Part shown: positions 36,472 through 44,719 of the stretch, in pieces | Position numbering within the stretch: position 1 is the stretch's first letter | Layout: every line of letters starts with the position of its first letter | From: Desertibaculum subflavum | Lineage (GTDB): Bacteria; Pseudomonadota; Alphaproteobacteria; Ferrovibrionales; Ferrovibrionaceae | Length of the DNA: 64,000 bases | Direction of reading: 5' to 3' | Assembly: GCA_003576705.1 (NCBI GenBank) | Contig: QOZS01000007.1 | Coordinates: 62,001 to 126,000 of the forward strand | Program-made: the position numbers and the translations under genes | Notes under the pieces: generated by a model | Databases searched by the model: none | What the model was told of the DNA's origin: nothing | Seen by the model: only the letters and a program-made list of their open reading frames with translations

Positions 36472-37215
36472 TCACGCCGTGCCGAGATAGGCCTGGCGCA
36501 CGGCCGGATCGGCCTGTACCTCGGCGGCGGTGCCTTCGGCAATCTTGCGGCCGAAATTCAGCACGCAGACGCGGTCCGACACCGCCATCACCAGCTCCAT
36601 GTGGTGTTCGATCAGCACGATGGTATAGCCCTGACGCTTCAGCTCGCGGATCCGCTCGTCGAGCGCGGCGATCTCCTCCGCATTCATGCCGGCGGCCGGT
36701 TCGTCGAGCAGCAGCAGCGAAGGCCGCGTCGCCAGCGCGCGGGCGAGCTCGAGACGGCGCTGCTCGCCGAAGGCGAGATTGGCGGCAAGCTCGTCCTTGC
36801 GATGCGCGAGGCCGGCGAAGTCGAGCAGCCGCCCGGTCTCCTCGCGTGCCTGCTTCGAGCCGCCGAGCCAGCGCGCGAGATAGCCTCTCTCCTTGCGATG
36901 CGCCGGCGCGTTCTGCGCCACCCACAGGTTCTGCCAGACGGTCAGGCCGCCGAACAGGCGGATGTTCTGGAAGGTGCGGGCGATGCCTTCCGAGAGCCGG
37001 CGATGCGTCGGCAGGTCGGTGATGTCGCGGCCGTCGAGCGTGATCCGGCCCGCGGTGACCGGATAAAGGCCGCAGATCAGGTTGACGGTCGTGCTCTTGC
37101 CGGATCCGTTCGGGCCGATCAGCCCCAGGATCTCGCCCTTGGCGACCGTCAGTGCCAGATCGTCGACAGCGCGGATGCCGCCGAAATGCTTGGCGATGCC
37201 GTCGAGCGCCAGCAC
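36472..37215 (-). CDS. Liv-type ABC transporter ATPase, LivG-like (set 2)
   Basis: ATPase of 247 residues with GLIGPNGSGKST, IARTFQNIRLFGGLTVWQNL, signature LAFGEQRRLELARA, Walker B LLLLDEPAAGMN and IEHHMELVM, the standard LivG set. No ATG fits; GTG at 37215 gives the family start VLALDGIAKHFGGIRAVDD and lies three bases after the LivM stop. Confidence 0.85.
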   Translation of the reverse strand: MLALDGIAKHFGGIRAVDDLALTVAKGEILGLIGPNGSGKSTTVNLICGLYPVTAGRITLDGRDITDLPTHRRLSEGIARTFQNIRLFGGLTVWQNLWVAQNAPAHRKERGYLARWLGGSKQAREETGRLLDFAGLAHRKDELAANLAFGEQRRLELARALATRPSLLLLDEPAAGMNAEEIAALDERIRELKRQGYTIVLIEHHMELVMAVSDRVCVLNFGRKIAEGTAAEVQADPAVRQAYLGTA

Positions 37216-37217
37216 GT

Positions 37218-38111
37218 TCAGGCCCGGCCGACCAGGCGGCGCAGCATGGCGAGTGACCGCGGATCGAGCAGGCCGTGCGGCCTGAGATTCATCGCCAGCA
37301 CGATCAGCGCGCCGAACAGCAGGTTGCGCCAGTCGCCCATGAAGCGCAGCCCCTCGATCAGCACGCCCTGGATGAACACCACGGCGATCACCGTGCCGAA
37401 GACCGAGGAGAGGCCCCCCAGGATCGGATAGGCGATGGCGAAGGTCGCCAGCACGACGCCGAAATTGGCGTGCTCGATATGGGTCGTGTAGTGCGCGTAG
37501 ATGCCGCCGGACAGGCCGGCGATGAAGCCGCCGGCGGCCATGGCCGAGACCTTCACGGCGGTGAGGTTGATGCCGACGCTCTGCGCCGCCAGCTCGTCCT
37601 CGCCCACCGCGCGCAGCACGGCGCCGGTGCGGCTGCGGTCCATCCACCAGAGTGCCGCCATCACCATGGCGACGATGGCCCAGATCAGCAGCATGACCTC
37701 GAAGGTGGTCCAGCCGTTCTCCGGGAAGTAACGGATCTGCCGGAACCCTTCGCCGCCGAGCGGACCGACTCTCACCTCGCCCTTGGCGATCTGGTAGTCG
37801 AAGTTGAAGAAGAAGAGACGCACCGCCTCGCCGAAAGCCAGGGTCGCGATCACCAGCATCAGCCCGCGCACGCGAAGCGCCGGGAAGCCGACCGCGCAGG
37901 CGATCGTCGCGGCCGCGATGCCCGCGATCAGCAGCGCCGGAAAGAGATGCATGCCGGCCAGCACGGTCAGCATGGCCGCGACATAGGCGCCGACGGCGGC
38001 GAAGCCAGCCTGCGCCAGGCTCACCTGCCCGGTCAGCAGGACCATATAGGCGGACAGGCCGAGCAGGGTGTGGACGCCGATGATCTGGGCCAGGCCGTAG
38101 TAGAAATCCAT
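37218..38111 (-). CDS. Liv-type ABC transporter permease, LivM-like (set 2)
   Basis: Permease of 297 residues with about eight helices, VLLTGQVSLAQAGFAAVGAYVAA near the N-terminus and YPILGGLSSVFGTVIAVVFIQGVL near 240. The ATG at 38111 is the usual LivM start. The gene sits between LivH and LivG of the same set in the common order H-M-G-F. Confidence 0.88.
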   Translation of the reverse strand: MDFYYGLAQIIGVHTLLGLSAYMVLLTGQVSLAQAGFAAVGAYVAAMLTVLAGMHLFPALLIAGIAAATIACAVGFPALRVRGLMLVIATLAFGEAVRLFFFNFDYQIAKGEVRVGPLGGEGFRQIRYFPENGWTTFEVMLLIWAIVAMVMAALWWMDRSRTGAVLRAVGEDELAAQSVGINLTAVKVSAMAAGGFIAGLSGGIYAHYTTHIEHANFGVVLATFAIAYPILGGLSSVFGTVIAVVFIQGVLIEGLRFMGDWRNLLFGALIVLAMNLRPHGLLDPRSLAMLRRLVGRA

Positions 38112-38122
38112 TGCCCTCGGCC

Positions 38123-39001
38123 TCAGTCGCGTGCGCCGGCGATGCGGAACAATCCGCCCGGCCGGAACACCAGGAAGGCGAACAGCAGCAGCATGACGTA
38201 CATGTCGCGCTCGGTCACGCCGCGCCACATCTGGAACACGTTCTCGAAGGCGCCGACCAAGAGGCCGGCGACGATGGCGCCGGGGATGCTGCCGAGACCG
38301 CCGATCACGGTGACGATCAGGCCCTTCACGGTCAGCGGCAGGGAGAGCAGCGGCGACAGCACGCCGACCGAGGCGCCGATCATCGCGCCGGCGATGCCGC
38401 CCAGCGTGCCGGTCATCACGAAGGTGATGGCGTTCACCTGCGTCAGGCGGATGCCGCAGAGCTGCGCCGCCACCGGCTGTTGCGCCACGGCGCGCGTCGC
38501 GATGCCGAGCCGCGTCCGGTAGAGCAGGTAGAGCAGCACCGCCATGGCGACCAGGCAGACCAGGAAGACCAGCAGGAGGTCGACCCGCAGGATCAGCTGC
38601 CCGAGCTCGATCGGATAGCCGTCATAGATCGCCGGGTAGGAAAGCGGCATGCCGGCAGTCAGATGTACGATGATCTCGTCGACCAGCAGCAGCATGCCGA
38701 CGGTGGACATCAAGGTGGCGAGCGGCGAGGCGATCGGGATGAAGCGGAAGCAGAGAAGGTAGATCGCATAGCCGATCAGGCCGGCCAGCGCCGCCGAGGT
38801 GGCGAAGACGACGATCGGCGGCGCCGTCTTCCACAGCAGGAATACGAGCAGGCCGGAATAGGCCCCGGCGATCGAGGCGGCGGCGAACGACATGTTGATC
38901 TTGTGCATGACGCCGAAGATCAGCGTGAAGCCGATGCCGATCACGGCATAAGTGGTCCCGAACAGCACTCCGTCGACGATCGACTGGGCGAGGTCGATCA
39001 T
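38123..39001 (-). CDS. Liv-type ABC transporter permease, LivH-like (set 2)
   Basis: Permease of 292 residues starting MIDLAQSIVDGVLFGTTYAVIGIGFTLIFGVMHKINMSF, with GGLGSIPGAIVAGLLVGAFENV near 230, both LivH-typical. It is the first permease gene after the binding protein, separated from it by 222 bases that carry REP-like hairpins. Confidence 0.88.
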   Translation of the reverse strand: MIDLAQSIVDGVLFGTTYAVIGIGFTLIFGVMHKINMSFAAASIAGAYSGLLVFLLWKTAPPIVVFATSAALAGLIGYAIYLLCFRFIPIASPLATLMSTVGMLLLVDEIIVHLTAGMPLSYPAIYDGYPIELGQLILRVDLLLVFLVCLVAMAVLLYLLYRTRLGIATRAVAQQPVAAQLCGIRLTQVNAITFVMTGTLGGIAGAMIGASVGVLSPLLSLPLTVKGLIVTVIGGLGSIPGAIVAGLLVGAFENVFQMWRGVTERDMYVMLLLFAFLVFRPGGLFRIAGARD

Positions 39002-39042
39002 GCGGCGATATCGAAGACGGAGATGCCGTCACCGTTCTCCCT

Positions 39043-39064
39043 CTCCCTCATCTCGTTGAGGGAG
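39043..39064. repeat. Hairpin of a REP-like element
   Basis: CTCCCTCA (39043-39050) and TGAGGGAG (39057-39064) form a perfect 8-bp stem with a six-base loop. A second related hairpin lies at 39166-39197. The composition (CCCTCTCCCTCATCTCG and GGTGAGGG) is that of an interspersed alphaproteobacterial palindrome, as I recall it. Confidence 0.6.
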
Positions 39065-39165
39065 CGGGTCGGGGTGAGGGTGCGCGGGCAAAAGACGCCC
39101 CCGCCGAAGATGAACTGACCGCTTTGCAACTTTGCCCCCAAACGCATCCTCCCCACCTCACCCAA

Positions 39166-39197
39166 CCCTCTCCCCCCACCAAGGTGGGCGGAGAGGG
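39166..39197. repeat. Long hairpin between binding protein and permease genes
   Basis: CCCTCTCCCCCCACC (39166-39180) pairs with GGTGGGCGGAGAGGG (39183-39197) with one mismatch and a two-base loop. On the minus strand it lies 27 bases after the binding-protein stop. It may lower transcription or stabilise the upstream mRNA so the binding protein is made in excess, as in other ABC operons. Confidence 0.65.
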
Positions 39198-39223
39198 CTA
39201 TTGGCGCATGTGGGCAGGCCGGT

Positions 39224-40417
39224 TCAATTCATCGGGTTGTGCAGCACCGCCCACTTGGCGTCCTTGGCGTAGACGAACAGGAACGGCTTCTCGGCCTCGC
39301 GGTCGGGCGTCCGCTTCACGGTGCCGATCAGGCCCTTGGTGGTCTGCAGCTTGGCCAGGCCCTGGCGCACCTTGTCGCGGTCGGCCGCCACCGTGTCGGG
39401 CTTGCCCATCACCTTCATGCTCTCGAACACGTCCTTCAGGATGAACATGTTCTCGTAGGCGGCGCCGGAATGCAGGTCGAGGCTGCCGTTGAACTTGGCC
39501 ACGATCGAGGCGGCCGTCTCGGCCTCCGGCGTCACCGGCGCGAAGCTGGTCGGGATGACGATCCCCTCGGCTTCCTTGGCGCAGCCCTGCAGGGTCTCGA
39601 GGCTGGACGAGCTGGTGAGGCCGATCAGCAGCTTCGGCTTCACCCCCTGGCGGCGCATTTCCTTCAGCACGCCGCAGGTCGTGAAGGGATGCGCGGAGAT
39701 GGCGACGATGTCCGCCCCGGCCGCCTTGATCTCGCGTACCTGGGTGGAGAAGTTGGTGTCGGCGAGCAGCCATTTCGACTCGCCCTTCACCTGCAGGCCA
39801 CCGGCGCCGGCCTTCTCCTTCATCACCGAATACCAGGTGGCGCGGCTATGGGCGAAATCTTCCTCGACGCCGCCATAGATGGTCTTCAGCTCCGGCCTCG
39901 TCGTCTTCAGCCAGGCGAACAGCTTGTCGTACATCGCCGCTTCGGAGGGCACGTTGCGGAACGCCCATTCCGAGATCTTGGCGAGCCCGCCCTTGACCGC
40001 GACATCGGTGAAGATCGGGAATTGCAGCCCGGTATCGCCGGCATCGCCCGCCTTCTTCTGCAGGACGCCGAACAGCGGCTCGGCGACGTTGGAGCAGGTC
40101 GGGCCGACGGCGACCAGCGCCTCGGTCGAGGCGATGCGGCGCACCACCGAGATGCCTTCCTCGGCGTTGCAGCGGTCGTCCAGGAACTCGACCTCCACCT
40201 TGCCCTTGGCGCCATCGCCGAGCTTGATGCCACCCGCCTTGTTGATCTCGTCGGCGGCCGCCTTCATCGCCGCCTCGCTGTTGATGCCGAACGAGCGCAC
40301 GACGCCGGACTTGGCGCCGAAGCCGTAGATCTTGACCACCCGCTCCTGCGCTTCCGCTGCCGCGGAGCCGAATGCCACGAGCGCGGTCGCGGCCAGCAGC
40401 AATGCCGTCGATTTCAT
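39224..40417 (-). CDS. Liv-type periplasmic substrate-binding protein
   Basis: Protein of 397 residues with signal peptide MKSTALLLAATALVAFGSAAAEA and a type I periplasmic fold (VKIYGFGAKSGVVRSFG, LDDRCNAEEGISVVRRI, VGPTCSNVAEPLF). It leads the operon and is the only binding protein for two permease/ATPase sets. Ligands of this Peripla_BP_6 group include amino acids, amides and aromatic acids; no ligand can be named. Confidence 0.87.
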   Translation of the reverse strand: MKSTALLLAATALVAFGSAAAEAQERVVKIYGFGAKSGVVRSFGINSEAAMKAAADEINKAGGIKLGDGAKGKVEVEFLDDRCNAEEGISVVRRIASTEALVAVGPTCSNVAEPLFGVLQKKAGDAGDTGLQFPIFTDVAVKGGLAKISEWAFRNVPSEAAMYDKLFAWLKTTRPELKTIYGGVEEDFAHSRATWYSVMKEKAGAGGLQVKGESKWLLADTNFSTQVREIKAAGADIVAISAHPFTTCGVLKEMRRQGVKPKLLIGLTSSSSLETLQGCAKEAEGIVIPTSFAPVTPEAETAASIVAKFNGSLDLHSGAAYENMFILKDVFESMKVMGKPDTVAADRDKVRQGLAKLQTTKGLIGTVKRTPDREAEKPFLFVYAKDAKWAVLHNPMN

Positions 40418-40587
40418 CGGTCAGCCTCCCCATTGGGGCCGTTCGGCCCATGGCGCCGCGCAAAGAGAAGGGGATGACAGCGAAAAGCCATTGGCAGCGC
40501 CGTGGCGCGAGGCTCCCGCGGCCACTCCCCTTGGCTCGTCGGGCGTTGGTTTGGATTAAGGATTGAGCGCGCTAGGATGTCAACCAA
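40418..40587. promoter_or_regulatory. Divergent intergenic region of the Liv operon and PAS gene
   Basis: The 170 bases should contain the promoter of the Liv operon on the minus strand and that of the PAS protein on the plus strand. I see no strong -35/-10 pair. TTGGTTTGGATTAAGGATTGAG at 40549-40566 is the most AT-rich part. Confidence 0.3.
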
Positions 40588-41088
40588 GTGGGATTCGCCA
40601 TCGGAACCGCCATGCTTGGTGTCGTGGGGCCGCCCGACCAGATCTGGATGGACCTGCAGTCGGAGCGGCTGCGAGAGCTCGGAGACTATTGGCTGGCCCG
40701 TCGCGGCCGGCGGCGGATGCCGTCCCGGGCCGACATCGATCCCGTCGACATCAAGCGGATCCTGCCCCTGCTCTTCCTGGCCGACGTGCTGCCGGGCCCC
40801 CCGCTGGACTTCCGCTACCGGCTGGTCGGCACGATGGTGACCGAGGTTCTCGGCGTGAACGCCACCGGGCGGACGCCGGAGGACGTGTTCGGCGAGGAGG
40901 GCATCGGCGTGCGCGAGGTCTATGAGAGCGTGGTCAGGACCGGCCTCGCCTATGTCAACCGGCGCCGGCTCGACTGGTATCACCGCGACTATGCGGCGTA
41001 CGAGCTGGTGGTGCTGCCGCTCGGCCCGCCCGGCGGACCGGTCACCATGCTGCTCGGCGCGATGGATTTCGATGTGACGCTGAGTTGA
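40588..41088 (+). CDS. PAS-domain protein (PAS_5 type)
   Basis: Single-domain protein of 166 residues. The pattern YWLARRGRRRMPSRADIDPVDIKRILPLLFLADVLP followed by DFRYRLVGTMVTEVLGVNATGR is characteristic of the alphaproteobacterial PAS_5 family (DUF1488-independent, PF07310). No output domain is present. The start is GTG 40588 or ATG 40612. Likely a sensor or adaptor, ligand unknown. Confidence 0.75.
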   Translation: MGFAIGTAMLGVVGPPDQIWMDLQSERLRELGDYWLARRGRRRMPSRADIDPVDIKRILPLLFLADVLPGPPLDFRYRLVGTMVTEVLGVNATGRTPEDVFGEEGIGVREVYESVVRTGLAYVNRRRLDWYHRDYAAYELVVLPLGPPGGPVTMLLGAMDFDVTLS

Positions 41089-41123
41089 GGGTGCGAAGGC
41101 GCCGCTCGGCCGCCTTCGCACCC
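41089..41123. terminator. Bidirectional stem-loop between PAS and wrbA genes
   Basis: GGGTGCGAAGGCG (41089-41101) and CGCCTTCGCACCC (41111-41123) form a perfect 13-bp stem with a nine-base loop. It starts at the base after the PAS stop and ends seven bases from the wrbA stop. There is no U-run, so the role is a terminator or 3' stabiliser for both convergent genes. Confidence 0.6.
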
Positions 41124-41130
41124 ACGGCAA

Positions 41131-41730
41131 TCAGCCCTTCAGCTTGGCCGCGATCTTGGCGACATGGGCGCCCTGGAAGCGCGCCATGGAAAGTTCCTTT
41201 GCGCTGGGCTGGCGTTCGCCCTTGGCCCCGGCGATCGTGCCGGCACCCCAGGGGCTGCCGCCCTTCAGTTCGGAAATGTCGGCGAGTTCCGGGCAGGCAT
41301 AGGGCAGGCCGACGATCACCATGCCGTGATGCACCAGCGTGTTGTAGAGCGACATCAGGGTGGACTCGTTGCCGCCGCCGGTGCCGGTGGAGACGAAGCC
41401 CGAGCCGACCTTGCCGACCAGTCCGCCCTTCACCCACAGGCCGCCGGTCTGGTCGAAGAAATTGCGCAGCTGCGCGGGCATGTTGCCGAACCGGGTCGGC
41501 GTGCCCACGATCACCGCATCGTAATCGCCGAGCTCGCCAGGCGCGGCGATCGGCGCGGCCTGATCGACTTTCGCGCCGGCCTTCTTCGCGGTCTCCGGAT
41601 CCATCAGCTCGGGCACCCGCTTCAGCGTCACGTCGACGCCGGGCACCGACCGGGCGCCTTCGACAACGGCGTTCGCCATCGTCTCGATATGGCCGTACAT
41701 CGAGTAGTAGAGCACCAATACCTTGGTCAT
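41131..41730 (-). CDS. wrbA: NAD(P)H:quinone oxidoreductase, WrbA type
   Basis: Flavodoxin-like protein of 199 residues: FMN-binding [13 protein letters not shown] (8-20), [24 protein letters not shown] (about 75-98) and [14 protein letters not shown]. The family reduces quinones by two electrons. It lies in one direction with the pirin gene, 25 bases apart, divergent from a LysR regulator. Confidence 0.93.
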   Translation of the reverse strand: MTKVLVLYYSMYGHIETMANAVVEGARSVPGVDVTLKRVPELMDPETAKKAGAKVDQAAPIAAPGELGDYDAVIVGTPTRFGNMPAQLRNFFDQTGGLWVKGGLVGKVGSGFVSTGTGGGNESTLMSLYNTLVHHGMVIVGLPYACPELADISELKGGSPWGAGTIAGAKGERQPSAKELSMARFQGAHVAKIAAKLKG

Positions 41731-41755
41731 GGTCCGTCTCCCGGGTTTGAGGTTC

Positions 41756-42463
41756 TCAACGCAAATCGAACAACAGGATCTCGGCGTTCTCGCCCGCCGC
41801 GGTGCCGATCACGGTGATCTCGGGCTCCTCCGCCATGGCGACCGCGTCGCCCTGGATCAGCGGGTTGCCGTTGACGCTGACCTGGCCGCGGGCCACCTGG
41901 ATCCACTGCTTGCGGCCCGTTGCCGGCTTCAGCGTGACCGCCTCGCCCTTGGCCAGCAGCGCGCTATAGAGTTCCGCGTCCTGGTGGATGGTGACCGAGC
42001 CGTCGCGGCCGTCGCGCGAGGCGACCAGGCGCAGCTTGCCCTGCCGCTCGGCAGCCGGAAACGCTGTCTGCTCGTAGCCCGGCTCCAGGCCGCCCTTCTC
42101 GGGCAGCAGCCAGATCTGCAGCAGATGCACCGGATCGGTCCGGCTCGCATTGAACTCGGAATGGCGCACGCCGGTGCCCGCCGTCATGCGCTGCACCTCA
42201 CCCGGCCGGATCACCGCGCTGTTGCCCATGCTGTCCTTGTGCTCCAGCGCGCCGTCCAGGATGTAGGTCACGATCTCCATGTCGCGGTGCGGATGGGTCG
42301 GGAAGCCTCCGCCCGGCGCCACCCGGTCCTCGTTGATGACGCGGAGGTCGCTGAACCCCATGAAGCGCGGGTCGTGATACTCGGCGAAGGAAAAGCTGTG
42401 GCGGGCCGACAGCCAGCCATGCTCGGCCCGGCCGCGGTCCTCGCTTTTGCGGATGTACATCAT
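41756..42463 (-). CDS. Pirin family protein
   Basis: Bicupin of about 235 residues. Metal ligands are in [18 protein letters not shown] (His-X-His and Glu/His further on: GVRHSEFN). The usual quercetinase-like pirins have this set. The start is ATG 42463 or 42460 ([18 protein letters not shown]); the frame is open upstream to 42529. Co-transcribed with wrbA, suggesting redox or electrophile defence. Confidence 0.88.
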   Translation of the reverse strand: MMYIRKSEDRGRAEHGWLSARHSFSFAEYHDPRFMGFSDLRVINEDRVAPGGGFPTHPHRDMEIVTYILDGALEHKDSMGNSAVIRPGEVQRMTAGTGVRHSEFNASRTDPVHLLQIWLLPEKGGLEPGYEQTAFPAAERQGKLRLVASRDGRDGSVTIHQDAELYSALLAKGEAVTLKPATGRKQWIQVARGQVSVNGNPLIQGDAVAMAEEPEITVIGTAAGENAEILLFDLR

Positions 42464-42539
42464 CGGGATGCTCCGTCGCGAACTCGCCCTGAAGAAAGCG
42501 CGCAGCATGGCTGTAGACAATATCGCCATAGTTTGACTA

Positions 42540-42562
42540 ACTGTTGCAGAAATTGAGACAGT
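42540..42562. promoter_or_regulatory. Possible LysR operator
   Basis: ACTGT (42540-42544) and ACAGT (42558-42562) are inverted repeats with 13 bases between, just upstream of the LysR gene and in the divergent promoter of pirin-wrbA. It resembles the usual T-N11-A dyad but the match is short. Confidence 0.35.
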
Positions 42563-42568
42563 GGGCCT

Positions 42569-43489
42569 ATGGACCGCATCGACGCCCTCCGCGCTTTCGC
42601 CGAAGTCGGGTCGGTGGGCAGCTTCTCGGCCGCCGCCCGCCGGCTCGGTCTCTCCAAGGCCCTGGTGAGCCGTCAGGTTGCCCAGCTGGAAGAGGAACTC
42701 GGCGTCAGGCTGCTGTCACGCACGACCCGCCGCGTGGCGTTCACCGGCCCCGGCGCCGCCTTCCATGCCCGCGCCCGCGCCCTGGTCGATGCCTATGAGG
42801 AGGCGGCGGCGGAAGCGCGGGCGCAGCAGCTCGAGCCGCGCGGTCCGATCAAGGTGTCGCTGCCGCTCGCCTTCGGCCTGCGCCACCTGGCCGGCGCCAT
42901 CCTCGACTTCGTCGCGCGCCATCCGAGTGTCGAGATGCTGGTCGAGCTGAATGACCGCTTCGTCGACCTGGTGGAGGAGGGGTTCGATCTCGGCATCCGA
43001 GTCGGCCACCTCGCCGATTCGAGCCTGATCGCCCGCCGCCTCGGCGAGGTTCGGCGCATTGTCTGCGCCGCGCCTGCCTACGTCATCGCCGCGGGCCGCC
43101 CGGAGAAGCCCGAGGAGCTCGCCGACCATCGCTGTCTGCATTACGGGCCGATCGGCAGCGTGCAGCGCTGGCGCTTCCGGCGCGGTGGCGCCGAGATTCA
43201 AGTGGCGATCCGACCGGCCTTCCGGGCCAACAACAGCGATCTTCTGGTGCGGGCGGCATGTGAGGGACTCGGCGTCGTGCAGATGCCGACCTTCATCGTC
43301 GGCCCCCAGGTTTCCGACGGCAGTCTGGTGCCCCTGCTCGAGGCATTCGAGGAGCCGCCGCTGCCGGTCCATCTCCTGCTGCCGCCCGGCCGGGTCAACG
43401 CGGCGGCCCGCGCGCTTGCCGATGTGGTCGCCGATGCCTGCCTGCGCGATCTGCGCGGGAGCGAGCCGGCCCGACGCCAACAGGCGTGA
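42569..43489 (+). CDS. LysR family transcriptional regulator
   Basis: DNA-binding regulator of 306 residues: winged helix-turn-helix in 1-60 (FAEVGSVGSFSAAARRLGLSKALVSRQVAQLEEELGVRLLSRTTR) and a periplasmic-type effector domain from about 90. It belongs to the group that often regulates divergent quinone/pirin genes. Its gene is divergent from pirin-wrbA with 105 bases between, so it is the expected regulator of them. Confidence 0.9.
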   Translation: MDRIDALRAFAEVGSVGSFSAAARRLGLSKALVSRQVAQLEEELGVRLLSRTTRRVAFTGPGAAFHARARALVDAYEEAAAEARAQQLEPRGPIKVSLPLAFGLRHLAGAILDFVARHPSVEMLVELNDRFVDLVEEGFDLGIRVGHLADSSLIARRLGEVRRIVCAAPAYVIAAGRPEKPEELADHRCLHYGPIGSVQRWRFRRGGAEIQVAIRPAFRANNSDLLVRAACEGLGVVQMPTFIVGPQVSDGSLVPLLEAFEEPPLPVHLLLPPGRVNAAARALADVVADACLRDLRGSEPARRQQA

Positions 43490-43493
43490 GACT

Positions 43494-44669
43494 TCAGGCA
43501 GGCGATTCCAGGCCGAACACCTCCTGCGCCTCCCGCACGCCGCGCAGCTGGTGATGGCCGAGGCTTGCGAGGCCCTCGCCGGTCGCCGCCGCGAAGGCGG
43601 CCGAGGTCACGAGCCGATGGTCGAGGCCGGCACCGAGCCGCTCCAGCCGATTGGCGTGGTTGACGGCCGCGCCGATCACCGTGAAGTCGAGCCGGTCCGG
43701 TGCGCCGATATTGCCATAGGCGACTTCGCCGAGATGCAAAGCAATGGCGAAACGCATCACCGGTGCACCAGCCACTTCGCGCTCGCGATTGCGGCGGTCG
43801 ATCGCGGCGATGGCGGCCTGCGCTGCCCGAAGGGCGGCGGCGGCCCGTTCGCGCGTGGTCGCCGCCTCGGCCGGGAAGATGGCGAGCAGACCATCCCCGA
43901 TGAACTTGAGCACTTCGCCGCCCTCGCCGGTCACCGCCCCCGTCAGGATCTCGAACCAGTCGTTGAGCAACGCCAGCACATCGTCGCGCGGCAATGCCTC
44001 CGAAAGCTCCGTGAACCCGCGCAGGTCGGCGTAGAGGATTACCGCTTCGATATCTTCGACCGCGCCGCGCACGATAGCGCCGGAAAGCACGCGCCCGCCG
44101 GTGCGCCGGCCGACATAGGTGTCGAGCAGGGTCCTGGCCGTGCTTCGGGCCGATTGCAGCTCGACGATGACCGCCAGCACTTCAGCGATCTCCGTTAGCC
44201 CGGCGATGTCGCCATCGCCGAAGCCCCCGGCCCGGTCGGACAGGAAGGTGATCACGCTGTTGGTGCCGTCGGACTGGCGCATCGGCAGAGCGAGATAGTC
44301 TGTGCCGCCTGCGGCGCTGAAGTCGTGCAGCACCGCGAAGTCCATCGGACAGGCGGGATCTTCCAAGCGGCGGCGGAGCTGCTGGCCGGTGACTTGCGCA
44401 TGGCGCGGCGGGCTGAGGCGGAATTCGTCGCTTTGCGATGCCGCCAGGCTGGCGATCAGCCGCTCCGCGCCGGGCGCGTCGCGGCGCCAGACATAGGCGG
44501 TGCCCTTGATCAGCGGGTGCAGGGTATCGACGCCGCAGAACGCCCGCGCGATGGGAAAGCCGGCGGCCAGGATGCGCTCGCACATCTGGGCGCCGAACTC
44601 GCGCGTGCGCGGAATGAGCCGCCCCTCGTGCAGCATCCAGCGAATGACCGACTGCGCATCTCCTGCCAT
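43494..44669 (-). CDS. Class III adenylate/guanylate cyclase domain protein with N-terminal sensor
   Basis: Protein of about 391 residues. Residues about 20-185 form a GAF-like sensor (RHAQVTGQQLRRRLEDPACPM then DYLALPMRQSDGTNSVITFLSDRAGGFGDGD). The cyclase domain (about 200-385) has the metal aspartates in YADLRGFTELSE and IGDGLLAIF, and VIGAAVNHANRLE. The ATG at 44669 is preferred over 44702, which would overlap the divergent gene. It produces a cyclic nucleotide if the site is active. Confidence 0.83.
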   Translation of the reverse strand: MAGDAQSVIRWMLHEGRLIPRTREFGAQMCERILAAGFPIARAFCGVDTLHPLIKGTAYVWRRDAPGAERLIASLAASQSDEFRLSPPRHAQVTGQQLRRRLEDPACPMDFAVLHDFSAAGGTDYLALPMRQSDGTNSVITFLSDRAGGFGDGDIAGLTEIAEVLAVIVELQSARSTARTLLDTYVGRRTGGRVLSGAIVRGAVEDIEAVILYADLRGFTELSEALPRDDVLALLNDWFEILTGAVTGEGGEVLKFIGDGLLAIFPAEAATTRERAAAALRAAQAAIAAIDRRNREREVAGAPVMRFAIALHLGEVAYGNIGAPDRLDFTVIGAAVNHANRLERLGAGLDHRLVTSAAFAAATGEGLASLGHHQLRGVREAQEVFGLESPA

Positions 44670-44719
44670 CGGACAATCATAGCGGGTATCGCGGCGCCGC
44701 AATGCTATGTTCGCCGGCC

